The translations under genes were made by a program, and so were the position numbers. The notes beneath the pieces were generated by a model. The model was not told where the DNA came from and made no database searches. It saw only the letters and a list, made by a program, of their open reading frames with translations. A stretch of DNA of 64,000 nucleotides, from the NCBI RefSeq assembly GCF_014217685.1, contig NZ_CP043653.1, positions 3,264,991-3,328,990 on the forward strand. Direction: 5' to 3'. Below are positions 52,615-61,253 of this stretch, one piece after another; the stretch's first letter is position 1; each line of letters starts with the position of its first letter. Source of the DNA: Glaciihabitans sp. INWT7 (GTDB lineage: Bacteria > Actinomycetota > Actinomycetes > Actinomycetales > Microbacteriaceae).

Positions 52615-54269
52615 CGACCGCGGGCACGAGCGCTGCGACATCCGGTGGCATGGGGCGCGCGAGCGCTATCCTCGCGGCGGGCACGATAGTCTCCCGGGTT
52701 CTCGGGTTTGCGAGGGGTGCGGTGCTCGCCGCCGCAATCGGGCAGGTCGCGAGCGCAAGCGGCAATGCCTTCGGCATCGCCAACCAGCTGCCCAACAACA
52801 TCTACGCGCTCGTTGCCGGTGGCGTGCTCAGTGCGGTGCTCGTTCCCCAGATCGTGAAAGCGGGACTCCACAAGGACGGTGGCCAGCAGTTCATCAATCG
52901 GGTCGTCACCCTCGGGATCGTCGTTTTCGCGATCGTCACCATCGCCGCGACTCTCGCGGCGCCCGCCCTCGTGCGGCTCTACACCTCACAGGCTCCGGCC
53001 GGGCAGGCGGGCTTCACCGCCCAGGCGATCACCCTCGCAACCGTGCTCGCCTACTGGTGCCTGCCGCAGATCTTCTTCTACGCCCTCTACAGCCTGCTCA
53101 GCGAGGTGCTCAACGCCCGCCGCATCTTCGGCCCCTTCACCTGGGCTCCGGTGCTCAACAACGTCGTCGCGATCGCCGGGCTGGTCGTCTTCATGGTGTC
53201 GTTCGGCACCGCCGCTGACAACTCCAGCGTCGACGTGTGGACGCCGGGTCGCATCATCCTGCTCGGCGGCACGACCACACTCGGGGTCGCAGCCCAGGCA
53301 CTCGTCCTGTTTCTCTTCTGGAGGCGCGCCGGCCTCCGGTTCGTGCCGGACTTCCGCTGGCGGGGAGTGGGCCTCGGAGCCACCGGTCGTGCTGCCGGTT
53401 GGCTGTTCGGCATGGTGCTGATCACGCAGATCGCCGGGGTCTTCCAGTCGAGAGTGGCCACGCAGTCGACCACCGCGGGCGTTGCGGCCCTCGCCAACTC
53501 CTGGCTGATCTTCATGCTGCCGCACTCGGTGGTCGCGGTATCGATCGCGACCGCCTACTTCACCCGGATGAGCGGGCACGCCACGAACGGGGACCTGCCC
53601 GCCGTGAGATCGGATCTGTCCTCGTCCCTTCGCAGCATCGGGCTGCTGATCGTCTTCTCCGCCGTCGCGCTCTCGGTCGTGTCGATGCCCTTTGCGCGCG
53701 TCTACGAGGAGAGATTCGCGAACATGCAGGCCATGAGCGCGGTGATCCTCGCCTATCTGCCCGGTCTCATCCTGTTCAGCATGCTGTTCGTGATCCAACG
53801 GGTGTTCTACGCACTCGGTGACACGCGCACGCCCTTCCTGTTGCAATGCATCCAGTCGGGGATCTTCATCGTCGGCGCCCTTCTCTGCCTACTGCTGCCA
53901 CCCGCCTTCATCGGAGTCGGGATCGCCTCCGTAACCTCCATAGCTGGTAGCGCACAGGCCGTCGTCGCGATCGCCGTGGTGCGCCGCCGGATCGGTGGGA
54001 TGGATGGCCGACTGGTGCTGCGCCGTTACGTGCAGTACCTCGTGCTCTCGCTCGCCGCCGGGCTCGTCGGTGTCGGTGTGCTCGCTCTGCTCGGGGGATT
54101 CACCGACGGCGGATTCGCGCTCGCGTCGCGGCTCTCCGCGATCCTCTCCATCCTCATCACCGGCGGTGTCATGGCAGCTGTCTACCTCGGCCTGCTCTCC
54201 GTGCTGCGCAACCCGGAACTCACCGCCGTCACCGGCACCCTCATGGCCCGTTTCCGACGCGGTCGTTAG
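52611..54269 (+). CDS. murJ: Lipid II flippase MurJ
   Basis: 552 residues with about 14 membrane helices. It shows ILAAGTIVSRVLGFARGAVL and NQLPNNIYALVAGGVLSAVL at the N-terminus, and VSMPFARVYEERFANMQAM and IQRVFYALGDTRTPFLLQCI later, all MurJ/MviN hallmarks. It moves lipid II across the membrane for peptidoglycan synthesis. No long C-terminal pseudokinase domain as in mycobacteria. Coupled to DUF6049 by a 4-bp overlap. Confidence 0.92.
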   Translation: MTTAGTSAATSGGMGRASAILAAGTIVSRVLGFARGAVLAAAIGQVASASGNAFGIANQLPNNIYALVAGGVLSAVLVPQIVKAGLHKDGGQQFINRVVTLGIVVFAIVTIAATLAAPALVRLYTSQAPAGQAGFTAQAITLATVLAYWCLPQIFFYALYSLLSEVLNARRIFGPFTWAPVLNNVVAIAGLVVFMVSFGTAADNSSVDVWTPGRIILLGGTTTLGVAAQALVLFLFWRRAGLRFVPDFRWRGVGLGATGRAAGWLFGMVLITQIAGVFQSRVATQSTTAGVAALANSWLIFMLPHSVVAVSIATAYFTRMSGHATNGDLPAVRSDLSSSLRSIGLLIVFSAVALSVVSMPFARVYEERFANMQAMSAVILAYLPGLILFSMLFVIQRVFYALGDTRTPFLLQCIQSGIFIVGALLCLLLPPAFIGVGIASVTSIAGSAQAVVAIAVVRRRIGGMDGRLVLRRYVQYLVLSLAAGLVGVGVLALLGGFTDGGFALASRLSAILSILITGGVMAAVYLGLLSVLRNPELTAVTGTLMARFRRGR

Positions 54270-54294
54270 CCAGCCGCCCGCTGCCCGGGTTCGC

Positions 54295-54320
54295 GGAATA
54301 TCGTGCGAATAGGATGTGTT
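54295..54320 (+). promoter_or_regulatory. SigR/SigH-type (disulfide-stress) promoter of trxBA
   Basis: GGAAT (54295-54299), exactly 18 bases, then GTT (54318-54320), which matches the SigR consensus GGAAT-N18-GTT known from trxBA in Streptomyces. Transcription would start near 54328. That rules out the in-frame GTG at 54316 as the trxB start. Confidence 0.78.
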
Positions 54321-54378
54321 GTATACCGCAGTGGAACGGGCACAGACCGAATCCACGCGATCCAAGGAGTTGTTTCCG

Positions 54379-55356
54379 TTGCGCCAGACCATCATCATCG
54401 GCTCCGGTCCTGCCGGCTACACCGCGGCGATCTATGCCGCTCGTGCCAACCTTCGCCCCCTGCTCATTGCGAGCTCCGTCGAGGCCGGCGGAGAGCTCAT
54501 GAAGACGACAGAGGTCGAGAACTTCCCCGGCTTCCCTGAGGGGATCATGGGACCGGATCTCATGGCTGCGTTCCAAGCGCAGGCGGAGCGATTCGGCACC
54601 GAGATCGTGCTCGACGACGTGACGTCCCTCGACCTGAGCGGCGATGTGAAGACCGTGACCCTCGGCAACGGCGACGTTCACGAGGCGCTCTCGGTGATCT
54701 TCGCCACGGGCTCCGCCTACCGCAAGCTCGGCCTCGACGACGAGGAGCGACTCAGTGGCCACGGCGTCTCGTGGTGTGCCACCTGTGACGGGTTCTTCTT
54801 CCGCAAGAAGACCATCGCCGTCGTCGGCGGAGGAGACTCCGCCATGGAGGAGGCCAACTTCCTCACGAAATTCGCCGACAAGGTCTATGTGATCCACCGC
54901 AGCGATTCGCTCCGAGCCTCCAAGACCATGCAGGATCGTTCGTTCGAGAACCCCAAGATCGAGTTCCTCCTCAACCAGACCGTGGAGCACATCTACGGCG
55001 ACGGCGCGGTGACCGGGGTCGGCCTCCGCAACACGGTTGACGGCTCGGAGACGACTCTGGACCTCAGCGGATTGTTCATCGCAATCGGTGCAGACCCCCG
55101 CACGCATCTCGTGCACGGCATGCTGGACTTCAACGCCGACGGCACCATCGCGGTCGAGGGGCGTAGCTCGCGCACCAACCTTCCCGGGGTTTTCGCCGCG
55201 GGAGACGTGCTGGACCCCACCTACCGACAGGCTGTAACGGCCGCCGGTTCCGGAACGGTCGCGGCCCTCGACGCCGAGCACTACCTGGCGTCCCTCCCAA
55301 AAGACGTGCTGGCGAAAGCGACCGCTGACGCCGAGCCCGCAACAGTTTCGGCCTGA
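54379..55356 (+). CDS. trxB: Thioredoxin-disulfide reductase TrxB
   Basis: 325 residues from TTG 54379 (LRQTIIIGSG), with AAGGAG 9 bases upstream. The longer reading from GTG 54316 would begin before the predicted transcription start. FAD motif GSGPAGYTAAIYAARANLRP, redox motif SWCATCDG, NADPH motif AVVGGGDSAMEEANFL. It reduces thioredoxin with NADPH. trxA follows after 31 bp in the same operon. Confidence 0.93.
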   Translation: MRQTIIIGSGPAGYTAAIYAARANLRPLLIASSVEAGGELMKTTEVENFPGFPEGIMGPDLMAAFQAQAERFGTEIVLDDVTSLDLSGDVKTVTLGNGDVHEALSVIFATGSAYRKLGLDDEERLSGHGVSWCATCDGFFFRKKTIAVVGGGDSAMEEANFLTKFADKVYVIHRSDSLRASKTMQDRSFENPKIEFLLNQTVEHIYGDGAVTGVGLRNTVDGSETTLDLSGLFIAIGADPRTHLVHGMLDFNADGTIAVEGRSSRTNLPGVFAAGDVLDPTYRQAVTAAGSGTVAALDAEHYLASLPKDVLAKATADAEPATVSA

Positions 55357-55387
55357 CGGCCACCCCACCATCGAAAGAGAGAAAACA

Positions 55388-55714
55388 ATGTCAACCGCCA
55401 AAGATGTGACCGACGCCAGCTTCAAGGCCGACGTTCTGGACTCCGACAAGCTCGTACTCGTGGACTTCTGGGCCGAATGGTGCGGCCCGTGTCGCGCGGT
55501 CAGCCCGATTCTCGACCAGATCGCCGCCGAGCACTCCGACAAGATCGAGCTCGTCAAGGTGAACGTCGACGACAACATGGAGATCGCTGCGAAGTACCAG
55601 ATCACGTCGATCCCGGCCATGAAGCTCTTCAAGGGTGGCGAAGTCGTCAAGAGCGTCATCGGCGCAAAGCCCAAGCCCGCTCTCGAGGCCGACTTCGCAG
55701 AGTGGCTCAAGTAG
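55388..55714 (+). CDS. trxA: Thioredoxin TrxA
   Basis: 108 residues. Active site DFWAEWCGPCRAV with W31-C32-G33-P34-C35, and cis-Pro loop ITSIPAMKLFKGGE. It is reduced by the TrxB encoded just upstream and supplies reducing power. Followed by an intrinsic terminator. Confidence 0.96.
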   Translation: MSTAKDVTDASFKADVLDSDKLVLVDFWAEWCGPCRAVSPILDQIAAEHSDKIELVKVNVDDNMEIAAKYQITSIPAMKLFKGGEVVKSVIGAKPKPALEADFAEWLK

Positions 55715-55747
55715 CAGCCATCTGTCGTAACCGCCTAGCTGGTTACC

Positions 55748-55780
55748 GGCCCGTTCACCGCAGGGTGGACGGGCCTTTTC
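55748..55780 (+). terminator. Intrinsic terminator after trxA
   Basis: GGCCCGTTCACC (55748-55759), short loop, GGTGGACGGGCC (55764-55775), then TTTTC. One G-T pair in the stem. Classic form with a short T-run. Confidence 0.85.
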
Positions 55781-55831
55781 ATATCCCGCACTATCCTTGG
55801 ATCTTCACCCCACCGATCGACGCGGAACCAC

Positions 55832-57148
55832 ATGACTCACGACGGAACAAACGACGGCACGAACCTCGACCCCTGGTACGACCGCTATGCCGATCGCACC
55901 GCGGGTCTCAGCGCATCGGAGGTGCGGGCGCTGTTCGCCGTGGCATCCCGACCAGAGGTCGTCTCGCTCGCCGGGGGTATGCCGTTCGTCGCCGGGTTGC
56001 CGCCAGAGCTTGTCGCCGGTGCATTCGAGCGGATGATGTCCAGCCAGGGCCCGCAGGCACTGCAGTACAGCTCCGGGCAGGGCATCCCGGCTCTTCGGGA
56101 GCAGATCCTCGAGGTGATGGCGCTCGAGGGTATCCGCGCAAGCGTCGACGATGTGGTGGTCACGACAGGCTCCCAGCACGCGCTCGAACTCGTCACCAAG
56201 CTCTTCATCAATCCGGGCGATGTCGTGCTCGCGGAGGGTCCGAGCTATGTCACCGCGATGGTGGTCTTCAACTCGTTCCAGGCCGATATCAACCACGTCC
56301 CGATGGATGAGCACGGCCTCATTCCCGAAGCGTTGCGGCAGGCGATCAGTCGCCTGAAGTCCGCAGGCAAGACGATCAAGTTCCTGTACACGATCCCCTC
56401 GTTCAGCAACCCGGCCGGAGTCACTCTCACCTGGGAACGCCGGCTCGAGCTTCTGGAGATCTGCCGGGCCAACGAGATCCTTGTGCTCGAAGACAACCCC
56501 TACGGGTTGCTGTACTTCGATTCTCCGCCTCCCCAGGCCATGCGGTCGGTCGACGACGACGGCGTCGTCTACCTCGGCACCTTCTCCAAGACACTCGCGC
56601 CGGGCTTCAGGGTGGGGTGGGCCCTCGCTCCGCACGCCATCCGCGAGAAGCTCATCCTCGCCAACGAGGCGGCTGTGCTGTCACCGAGTTCGTTCAGTCA
56701 GCTCATGATCTCGGAATATCTCGACTCGGCCGACTGGAAGGGGCAGATCAACACCTTCCGCGGCATCTATCGCGAACGCCGGGATGCCATGCTCGCCGCC
56801 CTCGCGGAATACCTGCCCCAGTTGACCTGGACAGTGCCCAACGGCGGGTTCTACGTGTGGGTGACCCTCCCCGACCACATGGATTCCAAGGCGATGCTGC
56901 CGCGCGCGGTGAAGGAGCTGGTGGCCTACACTCCCGGGACCGCCTTCTACGCCGACGGAAACGGTCGCAACAACATCCGCCTCTCGTTCTGCTACCCCAC
57001 CCCCGAATTCATCCGTGAGGGCATCCGTCGTCTCTCGGTGGTGATCAACGGTGAGCTCGACCTGCTCAACACCTTCTCGCAGACCTCGCCGCTCGCGACC
57101 ATCCCCCTGAAACAGGGCATCGCAAGCCCCCCCTCGAACATCGGATAG
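55832..57148 (+). CDS. PLP-dependent aminotransferase (2-aminoadipate/MocR-like fold type I)
   Basis: 438 residues. PLP features: EVVSLAGGMPFVAGLPPELV, LQYSSGQGIPALREQILEVM, IPSFSNPAGVTLTWERR, LVLEDNPYGLLYFD, and the lysine loop LGTFSKTLAPGFRVGWALAP. The group includes LysN, aromatic and MocR-like enzymes, but there is no DNA-binding domain. Substrate unknown. It is followed by the ddl-like gene after only 3 bp, which hints at a link to amino acids of the cell wall. Confidence 0.85.
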   Translation: MTHDGTNDGTNLDPWYDRYADRTAGLSASEVRALFAVASRPEVVSLAGGMPFVAGLPPELVAGAFERMMSSQGPQALQYSSGQGIPALREQILEVMALEGIRASVDDVVVTTGSQHALELVTKLFINPGDVVLAEGPSYVTAMVVFNSFQADINHVPMDEHGLIPEALRQAISRLKSAGKTIKFLYTIPSFSNPAGVTLTWERRLELLEICRANEILVLEDNPYGLLYFDSPPPQAMRSVDDDGVVYLGTFSKTLAPGFRVGWALAPHAIREKLILANEAAVLSPSSFSQLMISEYLDSADWKGQINTFRGIYRERRDAMLAALAEYLPQLTWTVPNGGFYVWVTLPDHMDSKAMLPRAVKELVAYTPGTAFYADGNGRNNIRLSFCYPTPEFIREGIRRLSVVINGELDLLNTFSQTSPLATIPLKQGIASPPSNIG

Positions 57149-57151
57149 CCG

Positions 57152-58126
57152 ATGACCTCTGTCATGCCCCGATCCGTCGTCGTTCTCGCCGGAGGTATTT
57201 CGCACGAACGGGATGTGTCTCTGCGCAGCGGTCGCCAGGTCGCCGACCGGCTGCAGGAGCACGGCATCAGCGTGACGCTTCGGGATCCGGATGCCTCACT
57301 GCTGGCGTTCCTCGCGCAGACGCGTCCAGACGTCGTCTGGCCGGCCCTGCATGGTGCAAGCGGTGAGGATGGCGCCCTGCGTGGTCTGCTGGACTTCATC
57401 GGCATCCCCTACGTCGGTTCCACCTCAGACTCCGCTCGTCTCGCCTGGGACAAGCCGACAGCGAAGGTGCTCGTGTCGCGAGCCGGTGTGCGCACGCCCC
57501 GATCGATCGCCCTCTCCCGCGACGCCTTCCGAGAGTTGGGCGCCGCCAGCGTGCTCGACAGCCTCTCGGATGGGCTTCCCGTTCCCCTGGTGGTGAAGCC
57601 TGCCCAGGGCGGATCCGCACAGGGGGTCACCCTCGTCGACAATCGGGACGACCTGCCGCGCGCGATGGTGGATGCCTACACCTACTGCGATGTCGCGATC
57701 GTCGAGCATCGGGTTGTCGGCACCGAGATCGCGATCAGCATCATCGACACCGGCGACGGTCCGGTGGCACTCCCGGCGGTGGAGATCCAGCCGCTCTCCG
57801 GCGTCTACAGCTTCGAGGCCAAGTACAACGCCGGGGAGACCCGCTTCTACACCCCCGCGCGGTTGGCCGAGGAGCTCTTGGAATCGGCGGCGGCGGCGGC
57901 CTTGCTTGCTCACCGCACACTGGGACTTCGCCACATCTCCCGCATCGACCTGATCGTCGACGCCGCCGGAGTCCCCTGGTTCCTCGAGGCCAATGTGCTG
58001 CCGGGCCTCACCGAGACATCGCTGCTGCCGCTCGCCCTCGAGGCTGCCGGCCACGACATCGGCTGGGTCTATTCGGCCCTCGCCGAGGCTGCGATTTCGG
58101 ACTCGCTCTCCGGTTCCCGTCAGTAA
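57152..58126 (+). CDS. D-alanine-D-alanine ligase-family protein
   Basis: 324 residues. ATP-grasp ligase with VVVLAGGISHERDVSLRSGR at the start, VWPALHGASGEDGALRGLLD, VVKPAQGGSAQGVTLVD, and HISRIDLIVDAAGVPWFLEANVLPG-type metal site near the C-terminus. It joins two amino acids, probably D-alanine. It lies 3 bp after the aminotransferase. Whether it is the main Ddl or a second dipeptide ligase cannot be told. Confidence 0.85.
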   Translation: MTSVMPRSVVVLAGGISHERDVSLRSGRQVADRLQEHGISVTLRDPDASLLAFLAQTRPDVVWPALHGASGEDGALRGLLDFIGIPYVGSTSDSARLAWDKPTAKVLVSRAGVRTPRSIALSRDAFRELGAASVLDSLSDGLPVPLVVKPAQGGSAQGVTLVDNRDDLPRAMVDAYTYCDVAIVEHRVVGTEIAISIIDTGDGPVALPAVEIQPLSGVYSFEAKYNAGETRFYTPARLAEELLESAAAAALLAHRTLGLRHISRIDLIVDAAGVPWFLEANVLPGLTETSLLPLALEAAGHDIGWVYSALAEAAISDSLSGSRQ

Positions 58127-58150
58127 CCTAAACTGCTTCTGATCAGCTAT

Positions 58151-59113
58151 TTAGCCGAAGCCGGGTTCATTGAGCTCGGCGAGGATCCGGTTGAGATCGG
58201 CGACCGTCGCGAAGTCGATGACGATGGTGCCCTTGCTCGATCCGAGATTCACTTTCACCCGGGTGTTGAGGCGATCGCCCAGGCGTTCCGCGATCTCGTC
58301 GAGATGACCCTGACGACGTCCCGCGCTCGGCTTGGTGCGCGTGGGCTTCGCGGTGAGTTGGCCCGCAGCGGCTTCGGCGGCCCGCACCGAGAGGTCCTCA
58401 TTGACGATCTTGTCTGCGAGGCGCTCCATCGTCGCCTCGTCGCCGGCCGAGAGGATGGCACGGGCATGCCCGGCGCTCAACACTCCGGCAGCCACTCGAT
58501 TCTGCACCGCTGTCGGCAGTCGAAGAAGGCGGATGGTGTTGGTGATCTGCGGACGTGAGCGGCCGATCCGGGTGGCGAGCTCGTCCTGGGTGATGCCGAA
58601 GTCCGCCAGAAGCTGTTGGTAGGCCGAGGCCTCTTCCAAGGGGTTGAGGTTCGCGCGGTGCAGGTTCTCCAGCAACGCGTCTCGCAACATCGCATCATCC
58701 GCGGTGTTCTTGACGACCGCCGGGATGCTGTCGAGCCCCAAGAGTTTGCTGGCCCTCAACCGTCGCTCGCCCATGACGAGCTCGTATTGCGGCTGGCCGG
58801 CAGCGGCGTCCGCGATGGGTCGCACCACGATCGGCTGCAGCACTCCCACCTCGCGGATGGATGCCACCAGCTCGTCGAGGTCCTCCTGCACGAAGGTGGT
58901 GCGCGGCTGGGCCGCGTTCGGGACTATGTCGTTCGGGGAGAGATTAGCCAGTCTCGCCCCCGGCACACTCACGAGCTCGTCCACGGGAACGGTCGCGGCC
59001 TCGGCTGACGAAGTCGGAAAGAAGACGTCGACAGGTCGTGCCGGACTGCCCAGATCGCTCGGGATGAGCGCGCCGATGCCTCGTCCCAGTCCTGTTCTCT
59101 TTGGTGCGGCCAT
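58151..59113 (-). CDS. parB: Chromosome-partitioning protein ParB
   Basis: 320 residues. CTP-binding motif ELVMGERRLRASKLLGLDS, helix-turn-helix FGITQDELATRIGRSRPQIT, and a C-terminal dimerisation domain ending FATVADLNRILAELNEPGFG. It binds parS and spreads as a clamp. Two parS sites lie 1.2-2.2 kb away. The start overlaps the parA stop by one base. Confidence 0.95.
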   Translation of the reverse strand: MAAPKRTGLGRGIGALIPSDLGSPARPVDVFFPTSSAEAATVPVDELVSVPGARLANLSPNDIVPNAAQPRTTFVQEDLDELVASIREVGVLQPIVVRPIADAAAGQPQYELVMGERRLRASKLLGLDSIPAVVKNTADDAMLRDALLENLHRANLNPLEEASAYQQLLADFGITQDELATRIGRSRPQITNTIRLLRLPTAVQNRVAAGVLSAGHARAILSAGDEATMERLADKIVNEDLSVRAAEAAAGQLTAKPTRTKPSAGRRQGHLDEIAERLGDRLNTRVKVNLGSSKGTIVIDFATVADLNRILAELNEPGFG

Positions 59114-60294
59114 TACTGGGGGGCTCCTCTTCGGGCGATTTCTGCGGCTGCCTCGAGGTAAGACAGGGAGCCGGGCGAATTCGTGTCGTAACTGATCACG
59201 GTCTGACCATAGCTGGGTGCCTCGGAGATACGCACCGACCGCGGGATGAGTGTCGCGAGAACCTGGTCAGGGAAATGATCGCGCACATCCTGAGCGACCT
59301 GGTTGGCGAGGTTGGTGCGGGCGTCGAACATGGTCAGCAGGATCGTGGAGACGGTGAGAACCGGGTTGAGATGCCGCTCGATCAGTTTGATGTTCGTCAG
59401 CAGCTGGCTGAGTCCCTCGAGAGCGTAGTACTCGCACTGGATGGGGATCAACACTTCCTGCGCCGCGACGAATGCGTTGATCGTGAGAAGGCCGAGCGAC
59501 GGGGGGCAATCGATGAAGACGTAATGGAACGGTTGCTCGCTCTCCGTCAGGAACTTCTCGACGGCAGTCCGCAGCCGCTGCTCCCTCGCCACCATGGAGA
59601 CGAGTTCGATCTCCGCACCGGCGAGGTGGATGGTCGCAGGCACACAGAACAGCGTGTCGAAGTCGGGGCTCTTCTGCACCACGTTCGCGACGGGCTCATC
59701 ATTGATGATCACCTCGTAGACGCTCACAGTCTCCGAGCGGTGCTCGATGCCGAGAGCGGTGGATGCATTCCCCTGGGGGTCGAGATCGATGACGAGCACT
59801 CGCGCACCGCTTCGGGCGAGCGCGGCGGCCAGATTCACTGTGGTCGTCGTCTTGCCGACCCCGCCCTTCTGGTTCGCGACGGTCAGCACACGGGTCTTGG
59901 GCGGCAAAGGCAGAACCTCAGCCGCCAGCGCCTGGCGGCGGCGCGTGATCTCGGAGAGCTCGCGCGCCAAAGGGGTGTCCCCCAGCGAAAAAGGCGCCGG
60001 CTCGGGCGTGGCCGGCGGCTGTTGGTCGCCAGAGGCGGCTGCCCCTGCCCCGGTCACTGCCTGCGGCTCGACTTCCGACATCGCATCCGCCGCTACCTCC
60101 ACCACCTTCTCGATGTCGGCCGCGATCCCCGCTTCGGCCTCGAGATCCGCCTGGTCACTCGCCACCTCTTCGCGGGGGCCGGCATCCTGGCCGGGCTCGA
60201 GCGTCTCGTCGGGGTCCGCTGTGTCGCCCAGCATCGCTGCATAGATCTCAGCCGCGTAGTCGACCCGGATTCCCTCGTCATTCGGATGTTTCAC
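59113..60294 (-). CDS. parA: Chromosome-partitioning ATPase ParA with acidic N-terminal extension
   Basis: 393 residues from GTG 60294, with AGAAGG 6 bases upstream. The deviant Walker A is VANQKGGVGKTTTTVNLAAA (K143GGVGKT). Residues about 1-130 are an acidic, Ala/Glu/Pro-rich, probably disordered extension. The core continues with LVIDLDPQGNASTALGIEHR and YVFIDCPPSLGLLTIN. It moves ParB-parS to segregate origins. The start codon lies inside a parS site, so ParB binding could repress it. Confidence 0.93.
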   Translation of the reverse strand: MKHPNDEGIRVDYAAEIYAAMLGDTADPDETLEPGQDAGPREEVASDQADLEAEAGIAADIEKVVEVAADAMSEVEPQAVTGAGAAASGDQQPPATPEPAPFSLGDTPLARELSEITRRRQALAAEVLPLPPKTRVLTVANQKGGVGKTTTTVNLAAALARSGARVLVIDLDPQGNASTALGIEHRSETVSVYEVIINDEPVANVVQKSPDFDTLFCVPATIHLAGAEIELVSMVAREQRLRTAVEKFLTESEQPFHYVFIDCPPSLGLLTINAFVAAQEVLIPIQCEYYALEGLSQLLTNIKLIERHLNPVLTVSTILLTMFDARTNLANQVAQDVRDHFPDQVLATLIPRSVRISEAPSYGQTVISYDTNSPGSLSYLEAAAEIARRGAPQ

Positions 60295-60302
60295 GTGAAA
60301 CC
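60287..60302. promoter_or_regulatory. parS: parS centromere site overlapping the parA start codon
   Basis: TGTTTCACGTGAAACC matches the universal parS TGTTTCACGTGAAACA at 15 of 16 positions. Bases 60292-60294 form the GTG start of parA on the minus strand. Confidence 0.93.
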
Positions 60303-60464
60303 TTCTCGATCTGGTCTTTCGTCATGCTCGAAATCGTGATGGTGAAGCTCCAGGCCTCAAGCCTCAGGCGGCTCGCGGCATCAGGAGGCGGAGGAGATCT
60401 CCGTCAGGCCACTATTACCCCGAGAAAATCGACACCGCTCGTCATCACCGACCGGTCCGAACGG

Positions 60465-61217
60465 TCAATCAACTGTAGCTCGAAAGACGCGGGTCGCCTC
60501 GGCTCCCGTGCCCACCGTGAGCACCTCGACATCCGTCAACCTGGTGCGCTTGATCACTTTGGCGGCAGCTTCGACCTCGGCGTCCACACTCGCACCCTTG
60601 AGGAAGATCAACTGCCCACCCGATCTCACGAGCGGTACCGTCAAGGGGATCAGTTTAGACAACGCGCTCACTGCGCGTGCGGTGGCCTGGTCCAGCCACG
60701 GGGAGAGCTTTGCCTCTTCTGCCCGGGCACGCACGACCTCGACGTTGTCGAGCTGCAGCACCTCGGCCTCGCGGCGAAGCCAGTCGACCCGGCGCTCCAT
60801 GGGCTCGATCAGAATGAACTGGGCATCCGGTCGAGCGATGGCAAGCACAAGACCCGGAAGCCCGGCGCCACTGCCGATGTCCCCCACACGCCCCGGCTTG
60901 ATCAACGGCGCCAGAACGGCGCTGTTCAGAATATGACGGGTCCACAGCCGTGGAATCTCCAGAGGGCCGATCAGGCCGAGTTCCTCACCCTGTGCGGCGA
61001 GGTCTGCAGTGAATCGGCGTGCACGCTCTATCCGTGACCCGAAGACCGCTTCCGCAGCGGCGGGTTCCGCCTCCACCGATACCGGTGGAACTGCGGCAGC
61101 CTGTCCTGGGGGGGCATCTGACGTCCCCGCGTTTCGAGATGTATGAGCTCGAGGAGCGGCACCGCGGTGAGCCTGCGCGGGCAGATCCCGGTCAGTGTCC
61201 GCGCCGTGCTCATTCAC
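60465..61217 (-). CDS. rsmG: 16S rRNA m7G527 methyltransferase RsmG
   Basis: 250 residues. SAM-binding motif GDIGSGAGLPGLVLAIARPD, preceded by TRHILNSAVLAPLIKPG, and ending with GQLIFLKGASVDAEVEAAAK. An N-terminal extension of about 45 residues (Pro/Ala-rich) precedes the usual start. It methylates G527 of 16S rRNA; loss gives streptomycin resistance in other bacteria. It lies between parA and jag as in most actinobacteria. Confidence 0.94.
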   Translation of the reverse strand: MNEHGADTDRDLPAQAHRGAAPRAHTSRNAGTSDAPPGQAAAVPPVSVEAEPAAAEAVFGSRIERARRFTADLAAQGEELGLIGPLEIPRLWTRHILNSAVLAPLIKPGRVGDIGSGAGLPGLVLAIARPDAQFILIEPMERRVDWLRREAEVLQLDNVEVVRARAEEAKLSPWLDQATARAVSALSKLIPLTVPLVRSGGQLIFLKGASVDAEVEAAAKVIKRTRLTDVEVLTVGTGAEATRVFRATVD

Positions 61218-61237
61218 AGGGCACTCCGGAGACCGAA

Positions 61238-61253
61238 TGTTTCACGTGAAACT
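61238..61253. promoter_or_regulatory. parS: Second parS site, at the jag stop codon
   Basis: TGTTTCACGTGAAACT matches parS at 15 of 16 positions. The last two bases (61252-61253) belong to the jag stop codon. It is 951 bp from the first site. Confidence 0.93.
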
